Shown here piece after piece: positions 9,752 through 16,799 of a stretch of DNA of 64,000 bases. The position numbers and the translations under genes are program-made. The DNA is from Massilia frigida (GTDB lineage: Bacteria; Pseudomonadota; Gammaproteobacteria; Burkholderiales; Burkholderiaceae_D). Numbering within the stretch: position 1 is the stretch's first letter; each line of letters opens with the position of its first letter. The stretch is from positions 62,001 through 126,000 of the forward strand of contig NZ_WHJG01000009.1 of assembly GCF_011682175.1 (NCBI RefSeq), in the 5' to 3' direction. The notes beneath the pieces were generated by a model. It was not told where the DNA came from. It ran no database searches and saw nothing but the letters and a program-made list of their open reading frames with translations.

Positions 9752-10054
9752 GTCAAGGCCGTCCACAGGATACCTGGATGGCGCCAGGAGCGTGGAGGGA
9801 GCGCTGATGATGATGATCGGGGCGGGCGCTACGCTCGCCGCCTTCGGCGTCGCATTATTCAGCACAAAGGCCATGACAGTGATGCCGCTGATACCGAGGG
9901 CGCTCACGGTACCGACGATCCATTTGACCATGGTGACCTGAAGTTCGTACAGATCCGCTTTGGTCGCAGTTTGCTCCAGGCGTGTTTCAATCCGCGTGAG
10001 CCGATGGCGCGTCTCCTCGGCAAACTCTTCCAGCTTTTGAATCCGGCTTTCCAT
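9245..10054 (-). CDS. Coiled-coil/TM protein with reading frame running antisense into paralogue 2
   Basis: The N-terminal 100 residues look genuine. MESRIQKLEEFAEETRHRLT begins a heptad-type helix (residues 1-40), followed by one TM segment (about 43-64, WIVGTVSALGISGITVMAFV) and a Pro/Ile-rich stretch. Similar short helix-plus-TM proteins are common in proteobacteria and usually end at roughly 100 residues. Here the frame has no stop in that place and continues for about 169 codons opposite the gene at 9104, where its sequence is Arg/His-rich and looks like a shadow. The start could also be GTG at 10078; no good ribosome-binding site is seen for either. The native stop may have been lost, or the genes truly overlap. 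Confidence 0.5.
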   Translation of the reverse strand: MESRIQKLEEFAEETRHRLTRIETRLEQTATKADLYELQVTMVKWIVGTVSALGISGITVMAFVLNNATPKAASVAPAPIIIISAPSTLLAPSRYPVDGLDSGMDAGIRARAKVLIGRLGILVDFRARHRLACWRGLHAIRRGWTCLRFSAGPMRAWHLSRWRRFHKLVNDHRAHHQCRLGRYHIERDGNDVVDRRRLAGATAGRREGKDSSTHQAGERARCRTREGLRGGTAIAGHDRSILAPVKLDAQLALHIAGDQGGRFGFSHGG

Positions 10055-10250
10055 GCATCGATCATCGTTGCGCTTCACGCCGGGGACAAAGGCACGCTAT
10101 GCGTGTTGGACCGGATTTGAGGCAGATCAACCGTCACCCGCGCTCGCCATGCCGTTGATTTGCTTTCAGGCAAAACGCTGCTGCTGCGTAAGCAGCGCAG
10201 ACAGCATATCGAAGCGCTGCATCGAACCAGGAAACATTTTCTTGAGAGGA

Positions 10251-10281
10251 TTAACCCCGTTTGCCTGACGCGGCCGTTTCA
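10251..10281 (+). promoter_or_regulatory. Upstream element shared with the first cysteine paralogue
   Basis: TTAACCCCG at 10251 and CGTTTCA at 10275, at the same offset as upstream of 8193. It lies 64 bases before the ATG at 10345, against 62 for the first gene. No such block was noticed before the second paralogue. Confidence 0.4.
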
Positions 10282-10344
10282 CTTCATACCGATGTGGAAA
10301 CGTCCATCCGGGCCTCCGACTCATTCAACGAAATGAACTTCACC

Positions 10345-10956
10345 ATGAAACCACCGCGCGCGCCGCACCAGCCGATTGAATTGCACCGTATCGAGATTGC
10401 CTTGCCCTGTACCGCGTCATGGGAGGCCATGACGGGCGATCATCGCGTCCGTCACTGCAAGGATTGCAACAAGAACGTCTTCAATCTCTCCGCCATGCCT
10501 GCCGTGGAAGGGGCCGCGCTCATCGCGGGCAACTTCAACGGCGATCTGTGCGTGCGGATGGACAAGCGCCAGGATGGCAGCGTCGTGTCCAGCGATTGCG
10601 GCGACAGCGTGCGCTCCACGGCGCGCCAGCCATGGCGCAGGCTGCCGGGCATTGCCGGCGCGGCGGTGCTCGCTTTGTCCGCAGCCGGCTGCTCCATTGG
10701 CGAAGCCCAGCCCGTGCCGGCAGTGCCTGCCGCCACTACGGTCGCCCCTGAACCAGTCATGACGGTTCTGATGGGTGCGCCGCCCGCGAGCGCTCCCGAT
10801 CCCGCCCCTGAGGTCATTGCGCCGACGGTATCACCCGCCAAGGACGCGCGGCAGTGCGAAAAAGATGCTGTGGAACAGCAACTGATCGGCAAGCCGCAAG
10901 CGGGGCACTCGATGCCGCATGTACTGATGGATAGTAAAGGCATCTGTACGCGTTAA
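10345..10956 (+). CDS. Five-cysteine membrane protein, paralogue 3
   Basis: 203 residues starting MKPPRAPHQPIELHRIEIAL. The ATG at 10345 aligns without gaps to the starts of the other two copies; an ATG four codons earlier (10333) is an alternative. It shares PCTASWEAMTGDHRVRHC, KDCNKNVFNLSAM, DLCVRMDKRQDGSV and SSDC, and the hydrophobic run ends in LSAAGC. It is closer to paralogue 1 than to 2. The tail is Pro/Ala-rich and then carries two further Cys (KDARQCEKD and GICTR). The function is unknown; the repeated architecture suggests a small locally expanded family. Confidence 0.75.
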   Translation: MKPPRAPHQPIELHRIEIALPCTASWEAMTGDHRVRHCKDCNKNVFNLSAMPAVEGAALIAGNFNGDLCVRMDKRQDGSVVSSDCGDSVRSTARQPWRRLPGIAGAAVLALSAAGCSIGEAQPVPAVPAATTVAPEPVMTVLMGAPPASAPDPAPEVIAPTVSPAKDARQCEKDAVEQQLIGKPQAGHSMPHVLMDSKGICTR

Positions 10957-11008
10957 TCGCCCAGGCGGCGAATCTCCCGCCTGAAGCATGACCAGCCCTG
11001 GGCGAGTT

Positions 11009-11821
11009 CTACCGCATCGCTTGCTGCTGCCGCGCGATCAGTGCCCGCAGCAGGTCGAACGACAGGATCGAACTCGGATGAATCTTGTGAAACACCTTGC
11101 CATCGACATCCATGATGCTCGATGTCTCGGTCCACAAATTGGTATTGATGTTGGCGATGCGGTCGATATCGATGCTTTTCTGCCCGATCTGCAACTGGTG
11201 CGCGCTCAAGGCCAGCTCGAACGTGGGGAAGTTCATATTGCGCGAAGCGACCATGCTTTTTGACTGGGCCACGCTGTCCTCAAGATAGCGGAACACTACC
11301 GGCTTTCCGGCCTGTAGCTGGTGATGCAATACCTCGCCCCGGTGCGCCACCTGCAGGCTGCGCAAGCGCTCGCTCAATTCGGCGAATTTGTGAATCCGGC
11401 TGCCGATAAACGTCCACGGCGCATTCGCCGAGGCGCGGTAGCCGATGCCGCCATAAAAGAAGGTGTACAAGTCTTCCAGCTCGCGGTACAGCGTGACATT
11501 CTCCCCATCCGGCCCACTCGCGCGGATGCCATTGTCGAACAGCTGGAAAGTCGGCTGCGATGCGGCCAGCCGCCAGATAAAAAATGCAATCGCCGCCCCA
11601 AGCGCCAGCGCGCCAAATCCGACTCCATACAGCAGCGACACATCGCCGCTGAAGCGAAAATTCGGGCCAATACGGGTGGTCAGCCACAGCACAAAGAGTC
11701 CGACCACGGCGAACAGCGCCGCCATGAACCATCCGACAAACAGGAAGGAGCGGCTTTTGCCATAGGTGGCGATCAGTGGACCCAGCGCTTGCGCGTCTCG
11801 TGCTTGTTCTATGTGTGTCAT
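11009..11821 (-). CDS. Two-TM protein of unknown function, paralogue A
   Basis: 270 residues; the ATG at 11821 follows GAGGAAAG. Two TM helices (about 28-47 and 65-87) are followed by a 180-residue, probably cytoplasmic beta-rich domain. It opens with PTFQLFDNGIRASG and closes with DGKVFHKIHPSSILSFDLL. The sequence aligns along its full length with the next gene at 11973: LG.LI..Y.K, GLFVLWL, Q......F..GIR, PW.F.G, KPVVFRYLE against KTVLFRYFQ, and L.IG.K.I.IDRI. The layout resembles PH-like membrane proteins such as DUF6585, but this is not certain. It lies downstream of 11973 with a 151-bp gap, possibly one operon. Confidence 0.7.
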   Translation of the reverse strand: MTHIEQARDAQALGPLIATYGKSRSFLFVGWFMAALFAVVGLFVLWLTTRIGPNFRFSGDVSLLYGVGFGALALGAAIAFFIWRLAASQPTFQLFDNGIRASGPDGENVTLYRELEDLYTFFYGGIGYRASANAPWTFIGSRIHKFAELSERLRSLQVAHRGEVLHHQLQAGKPVVFRYLEDSVAQSKSMVASRNMNFPTFELALSAHQLQIGQKSIDIDRIANINTNLWTETSSIMDVDGKVFHKIHPSSILSFDLLRALIARQQQAMR

Positions 11822-11972
11822 CGCTCGCTTTCCTCATCGATTGTGAATGTGCCTGGCCTCAGGCCAAACAGGCAACGTTGAAAATACAATCAGCCGATTC
11901 TAGCAAACCTGGGCCGCACACTAGCCTCTCTGGCGCGCAAGGACACTCAGGGCGTGCGCGATGGGCGGGGCA

Positions 11973-12812
11973 TTACGGCCCGGGCTGCGGAGGTTGGACT
12001 ATCTGAAGAGTGGAGAGGACAAGATGTAGCACTTCGAAGGACAGAACCGCATTCATGGGCATGGTCTGAAAAACGGTACCATCCTTGGCCATGATGGTCT
12101 TTTTCCCCGTCCAGGCACTGATATGGATACCGTCGATGCGGTCGATGGCGATGCGCTTGTCTCCGATTGTCAGCTGCTGCTTGTTCAGCGTTAGCTCGGA
12201 CGTCGGGGCATTCATCAACATGTTTCTCGTCAGCCAACTCGTATTCTGGAAATAGCGAAACAGCACCGTTTTTCCGTCCATCACTTGTTGAAACAAGGTC
12301 GAGGCGCGCTGGGCCATGTGCTTGCCGTGCAGTTCGCTTAAAACGGCGAGCTGGGCCGGGGAATAGCCGAGAAAAACCCACGGGGTTCGCGGCGATATGC
12401 GAAAGGCCACGGCGCGACTATTGAAGGAAAACATATCCTCGATATCGCTATACAGGGCGGTTTGTTCCCCGGCGCGATTGCGTGTACGGATACCGTGCTC
12501 GAACACATCATATGCCGGCTGCGCCGCCACCAGGCGCCGGATGAGAAGTCCCAAAACAGCGCCCACGGCTACGGCAATAAGCCCGACCGCGTACAGTGCG
12601 TACACATCCCCGGGATGGGCCGTGGCGGAGTGATTTTGCACGCTGAGCCACAATACGAATAAGCCGACGCCGAACGATAGCGCGGCCGCGAACCATATTC
12701 CGAATGCGTGTGGAAAGCCTTTGTCGTAGCTCCCGATCAGCGCCCCCAGTGCGTCCGCATCCGGCGCCGGGGCGGCTTGTGCCTGACTGGTCTGTTCCAG
12801 TTGTTGTGTCAT
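11973..12812 (-). CDS. Two-TM protein of unknown function, paralogue B
   Basis: 279 residues from the ATG at 12812 (GAGAG upstream), preferred to an in-frame start at 12959 that would add 49 unconserved residues. It has the same fold plan as the gene at 11009: an N-terminal LGALIGSYDKG segment, TM helices near 30-50 and 70-92, QPAYDVFEHGIRTRNRAGEQ, then a soluble domain ending FQTMPMNAVLSFEVLHLVLS. Identity with the neighbour is moderate, so the duplication is not recent. The two genes may act together; no function is recognised. Confidence 0.7.
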   Translation of the reverse strand: MTQQLEQTSQAQAAPAPDADALGALIGSYDKGFPHAFGIWFAAALSFGVGLFVLWLSVQNHSATAHPGDVYALYAVGLIAVAVGAVLGLLIRRLVAAQPAYDVFEHGIRTRNRAGEQTALYSDIEDMFSFNSRAVAFRISPRTPWVFLGYSPAQLAVLSELHGKHMAQRASTLFQQVMDGKTVLFRYFQNTSWLTRNMLMNAPTSELTLNKQQLTIGDKRIAIDRIDGIHISAWTGKKTIMAKDGTVFQTMPMNAVLSFEVLHLVLSTLQIVQPPQPGP

Positions 12813-13000
12813 TATTCGCTCTCGTGGTCCATCGCTGATGGCCCGTGTAGCGACCTGATACTGCATATTGATAATGTCAATCTGGATTTTACCAAACCGG
12901 GAGATTGATCGGCCGGTCGTTTTCCGCCGCTCTATTGCAATTACCCGGTCACGTCCCATCTATTGCCGATGCCGCTGAGCGGCGACAATGAAAGGCACAC

Positions 13001-13513
13001 ATGAAATCAGAACAAGCAATCCTGGCCGGCGGATGTTTTTGGGGCATGCAAGACTTGATCCGCAAGATGCCTGGCGTGACCTCGACCCGGGTCGGTTACT
13101 CGGGCGGCGATGTGCCCAACGCTACCTACCGCAATCACGGAACGCACGCGGAGGCCATCGAGATCGTGTTCGACCCCGATGTGTTGAGTTATCGGCAGTT
13201 GCTGGAATTCTTCTTCCAGATCCACGATCCCTCCACCGTCAACCGGCAGGGCAACGACACCGGGATGAGCTACCGTTCGGCCATTTTCTTCACCAGCGAC
13301 GCGCAGAAGGCACGCGCGCTCGACACCATCGCGGACGTCGACGCATCCGGCATGTGGCCCGGCAAAGTTGTCACCGAACTGGCGCCCGCAGGCCCGTTCT
13401 GGGAAGCCGAACCGGAGCACCAGGACTATCTGGTGCGCAATCCGTCCGGCTATACCTGCCACTTCATCCGCAAGGACTGGCGCCTAGCACGGCGCGGCCA
13501 CAACGCGGCCTGA
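13001..13513 (+). CDS. msrA: Peptide-methionine (S)-S-oxide reductase MsrA
   Basis: Reduces the S-epimer of methionine sulfoxide in proteins. The 170-residue product carries the GGCFWG signature with catalytic Cys12. It also has YSGG near residue 30, [15 protein letters not shown] (residues about 43-60), FFQIHDPST, and [12 protein letters not shown]. The ATG at 13001 follows AAAGG. No fused MsrB domain is present and there are no recycling cysteines in a long tail, so this is the short single-domain form. It stands alone, convergent with the DUF4349 gene. Confidence 0.96.
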   Translation: MKSEQAILAGGCFWGMQDLIRKMPGVTSTRVGYSGGDVPNATYRNHGTHAEAIEIVFDPDVLSYRQLLEFFFQIHDPSTVNRQGNDTGMSYRSAIFFTSDAQKARALDTIADVDASGMWPGKVVTELAPAGPFWEAEPEHQDYLVRNPSGYTCHFIRKDWRLARRGHNAA

Positions 13514-13578
13514 GCTTCGGCCAGGAGCGTCGCCTGACCGGGCCCAGCGCGACCGTATCGCGGCCGCTGCGCCAGCGT

Positions 13579-14652
13579 TTAATGCGGCGCGGCGGCTTTC
13601 TTCTGGCGCCGCAGGAAACGCCGCAGCACCAGGCTACCGGCAGCGGCGATCAGCAATAGCGGCCACAGCCCGGCCAGCGCCAGGAGAAATCCCAGCGTGC
13701 TTTCCCAGCCGCCGCGCAACTGCTCGCGCAGCTGGCTGGCAAAGCCGGGACGGAACTGGCGATACACGCTGTTCACATCCACGCGTTCGCTCTCCAGTAC
13801 GCGCGATGGCTGGATCAGGGTCAGGTCGATGGTACTGAAAGCGACCTGGTCCTCGAATTCTTTTTTCGCGAGAAGGGCGGCATCGCGCGCGGCCTTGACA
13901 TCGTTGCGCACGGTAATCGCGTCCGTTTTTTGCTCCAGCTTGCCGCCATCACGGACGGCGTCGCCCAGCTCGCGTTGCGTTTCCTGCTCGCGCATGGCTT
14001 GCAGTTGCTGGCGCAGCAGGTCGAATTGGGCGTCGTGGGCGGCATAGGTGCGCTCGTCCAGGAACACCACATGACCGGCAATCGCGCGCAGGAACTCCTG
14101 CGTCTTGGTGCTGGGCACGCGTACGATCAGATGCCCGTGCACCGTATATTCGTTCAGCTCGATCAACTTGCCCTCGCCGGCCGGATGGCGCTGGGTACTC
14201 ATGCTTTCGGTCCGGATATCGTTCTTGACGACGAAGCCACCGTGGCTGGCGACGGTGTCTTCGATGCCCAGCGCGGCCACATACACATCCTTGACGCGAA
14301 AGTGCGCGCCCGCGGTGCGGATGAACTTGCGCTCGCCGTCGGTAAGGGGGCTCGTGCCCGCAGCCATTTGCTGTGCGGGGCTGGCCGTGGTGAGGGGCTT
14401 GGCCTCGGCGGCGCCCGATTTCTCGTTCTCCCCGCGCCGCTCTGCAATTCGCGCCTCAGGCGGGGGCGGGGGCGCTGGCGCGGCAGCCGGGGCTGCGGCG
14501 CCGGCAGCCGGCGCCGCGGCCGTATCGGCCATCATCATCGCGGCAGAGTTTCCCTGCGGTGCCGCGATCGGTTCTTTTTTCGAACATGCCGCCGACAAGG
14601 CGAGCAGGGTGATGCAGGCGGCGGCGCGCGTCACAGGTTTCAGGTCCATCAT
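13579..14652 (-). CDS. DUF4349 lipoprotein
   Basis: 357 residues. The signal segment ends LLALSAAC, giving a lipobox Cys at 23. A long Ala/Pro-rich low-complexity linker (about 35-85) leads to the DUF4349 domain (about 105-330): LTDGERKFIRTAGAHFRVKD, a helical hairpin rich in Gln/Arg (LLRQQLQAMREQETQRELGD), and KKEFEDQVAFSTIDLTL. A C-terminal TM helix (about 322-345) precedes a basic tail, typical of the family. DUF4349 proteins have no settled role; an envelope position is supported by the lipobox plus TM. The start is the first of two adjacent ATGs, after AAGGA. Confidence 0.85.
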   Translation of the reverse strand: MMDLKPVTRAAACITLLALSAACSKKEPIAAPQGNSAAMMMADTAAAPAAGAAAPAAAPAPPPPPEARIAERRGENEKSGAAEAKPLTTASPAQQMAAGTSPLTDGERKFIRTAGAHFRVKDVYVAALGIEDTVASHGGFVVKNDIRTESMSTQRHPAGEGKLIELNEYTVHGHLIVRVPSTKTQEFLRAIAGHVVFLDERTYAAHDAQFDLLRQQLQAMREQETQRELGDAVRDGGKLEQKTDAITVRNDVKAARDAALLAKKEFEDQVAFSTIDLTLIQPSRVLESERVDVNSVYRQFRPGFASQLREQLRGGWESTLGFLLALAGLWPLLLIAAAGSLVLRRFLRRQKKAAAPH

Positions 14653-14852
14653 GGCATTCCTTGCGTTTGTCGATCGAAGAACGCAGCCATCCGGCGTATC
14701 GGCGGCTGCGGCAAAAGGGACGAATGTGTTGCCCTCGTTCTTTAAACGGAGCGACGAGGAAAACGGGGTTAGACCTGCGTCAACTGTGCCGGCAGGGATG
14801 GACGGGGGGCTGGCGGCACGGGCGCCCGCGCACCGTCAGCGACAAGGGCGCT

Positions 14853-15473
14853 TTACGCCACCGTGCGTACGCCCGGCAATTTTTGCAGGGCGAGCTGTTG
14901 CAGCGGCTTGTCGTGCTGGTCGCAGCGCGCGCGCAGGACGGCCAGCTCAACCATTTCCGGCGGGACGGCAGGGGAGTTGAGCATGTTTTTGTACCAGAAC
15001 GCGTCCAGCGAGCCGCTGCTGTGGGCGTGCATCCGCTCGTCGATTTCCATCTGCAGGCTGGTCAGGCACTGATACGGATCGACAGCCACGCCAAAATGGC
15101 GCTTCATCATGTTGCGCACCTGGACGGTCGACGGGCTGACGACCTTTTTGTCGAAAATATAGGAACCGATGACGAGCGCGGCCATCAGAAACATCGCCAG
15201 CGCGGAGAATGTCTTGATTTCCTCGTGGTTGGCCTGAAAAGCCATCAAGAAGAAGACCAGCACCACCGGCAGCCACACGCGCATGTAGCCGCACAGGACC
15301 GACCGGCCATTCATGCCGTTGAGTTCGAACGAGGCGCCGGTCTTGCCGTCGACATAATGGCTGCTCATCGGGAACAGGGGCAGATACCACAGGTGTCCGA
15401 ACACGGTTTTCACCGACGTGTCACCCACCTTGTGTACCGCGCCATAGGTGCGCTTACCCCATATAATCAACAT
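14853..15473 (-). CDS. Two-TM membrane protein, unknown
   Basis: 206 residues from the ATG at 15473, preceded by GGAGAGAG. The N-terminal part (MLIIWGKRTYGAVHKVGDTS) contains a short region, LWYLPLFPMSSHYV, seen in proteins that carry a zinc-ribbon-like or linker start. Two TM helices follow (about 65-82 and 90-107), then a soluble C-terminal domain with MMKRHFGVAVDPYQCL and several conserved-looking Leu/Arg residues. A longer frame upstream (to 15614) has no ribosome-binding site. No family could be named with confidence. Its neighbours give no clue. Confidence 0.65.
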   Translation of the reverse strand: MLIIWGKRTYGAVHKVGDTSVKTVFGHLWYLPLFPMSSHYVDGKTGASFELNGMNGRSVLCGYMRVWLPVVLVFFLMAFQANHEEIKTFSALAMFLMAALVIGSYIFDKKVVSPSTVQVRNMMKRHFGVAVDPYQCLTSLQMEIDERMHAHSSGSLDAFWYKNMLNSPAVPPEMVELAVLRARCDQHDKPLQQLALQKLPGVRTVA

Positions 15474-15702
15474 GCTCTCTCCAATAAAATGCGTCCGCGT
15501 CCGGTTCGGGCGGCCGACAAGTATGACCTGTCCGTGCGTATTATTCAATGAGCAATGATGGATGTAGCAGGGCAATATCATTTTTGGCACTTTCCTTAGG
15601 GAAAAATACAACATTGTCGTGGGGAATACCCGACAGTCGCCAGGACTGATTTTGTGTAAAAGCCAATGTCATGGCCGATGAATGACGAAGGGAGGGAAAA
15701 CG

Positions 15703-16050
15703 ATGACGCGCGCAACGCACCGCTTGAACCGGCGCCAAAGGAAGAAAAAGCATGTCGGTGAATTCCAGGAGTTCTGCTTCGTCGTCAAGGCGCGCTATCG
15801 CAACGCTCCAGGTTTGCCCGCGCTGTTTGCGATGATGGACGAGTTCATCGACGTTGCGATCGAAGGGCAAGGCCTGGTGTTCGGCGGCGGCGGCACTGAG
15901 GCGTTTCACGGAGTTGTATCCTCGGGCGTGAGCTACGCACCCTTGGGCGAGTGCCACCGCGCTTCGGTCGGTGCCTGGCTGGAGAATCAAGCTTTGCTTG
16001 AGGACGTCATCGTCGGGCCGTTGATCGATGCCTGGACGGATTCTGACTGA
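15703..16050 (+). CDS. yggL: YggL-family (DUF469) 50S ribosome-associated protein
   Basis: 115 residues. The basic N-terminus RLNRRQRKKKHVGEFQEFCF matches the YggL pattern RLRKK.H..EFQELGF. It is followed by the short alpha/beta domain with MMDEFIDVAIEGQGLVFGGG and a C-terminal WLENQALLEDV..GPLIDAW. In Escherichia coli, YggL copurifies with the 50S subunit; transfer of that role here is by family. The ATG at 15703 is favoured over 15682 because GGGAGGG lies 7 bases before it. Confidence 0.88.
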   Translation: MTRATHRLNRRQRKKKHVGEFQEFCFVVKARYRNAPGLPALFAMMDEFIDVAIEGQGLVFGGGGTEAFHGVVSSGVSYAPLGECHRASVGAWLENQALLEDVIVGPLIDAWTDSD

Positions 16051-16150
16051 TTCATATATCGACCTTGCAGATGGCGCACTGTCACGCATACCGCAGCGTG
16101 CCGGCCAGGCTGTGCGGGTCGCAGGCCGGCATGTCCGGACGCCATTCAAT

Positions 16151-16630
16151 TTATTCCACGAACGTCTGTTCCACCCGCTCCGACACCAGCATGTACGGCA
16201 CCCAGATCAGCGCCGCGAGTAGGGAACGCACCAGGTCGCCACTGGTGTCGGGGTCGAACAGCGGCTCCGTCGGCAAGATCAGGTGAATGATCATGCTCTG
16301 GCACACGATGAACAGGATCCCGGCCACTTGCAGCACGATGAACAGCATCGGAAAGCGCCGTTTTTTAGCGAAGAACAGGTAGATCAGCGCCAAGGATGCC
16401 AGCAGCATCGCGCAGTTGAATAGCACTTCCGTAAACACCAGCGGCTTCCACGCCGCATTGTAGGTGCCAGAGCCGGGCGTGATCATGTCGACCCAGTTGG
16501 CGCTATTGAACAAATTTACATACATTTCCGGAAATACAAACAACATGCGCAGCGGCGTGAACAGCACTCCCATTCCCACAATCATCAGCCAGCCATTCAA
16601 TCCTTCCAGGTCTTTCTTCAGTTCGCTCAC
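16151..16630 (-). CDS. DUF2569-family membrane protein
   Basis: 159 residues beginning at GTG (16630). A short acidic N-terminus, ELKKDLEGLNGWLMIVGMGV, is typical of DUF2569 proteins (GLGGWL pattern). Four hydrophobic helices follow (about 13-33, 65-88, 95-115 and 135-150). The last loop carries FDPDTSGDLVRSLLAALIWVPY, ending in an acidic tail. The family is predicted inner-membrane, with unknown function. It is convergent with yggL across about 100 bp in which no terminator was recognised. Confidence 0.85.
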   Translation of the reverse strand: MSELKKDLEGLNGWLMIVGMGVLFTPLRMLFVFPEMYVNLFNSANWVDMITPGSGTYNAAWKPLVFTEVLFNCAMLLASLALIYLFFAKKRRFPMLFIVLQVAGILFIVCQSMIIHLILPTEPLFDPDTSGDLVRSLLAALIWVPYMLVSERVEQTFVE

Positions 16631-16799
16631 GTTCCACTTCTTTCATTAATCAGGCACGGCGCTATCTTAGGTGATCCGCCGATAATGCCCAAAAGAAATT
16701 TATCGTTTCGTGAGCATGCCCCTCAGGAAATGCCATGACGGCCTGTCCAACACCGGCGCCGGCGTCATTTCCTGAGACGCTCACGCGGACTCTGCCGCC

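Noticed and set aside
15541..16149. 202-codon minus-strand frame over yggL
   Set aside because: The plus strand encodes a recognisable YggL protein with a strong ribosome-binding site; the minus frame has no domain.
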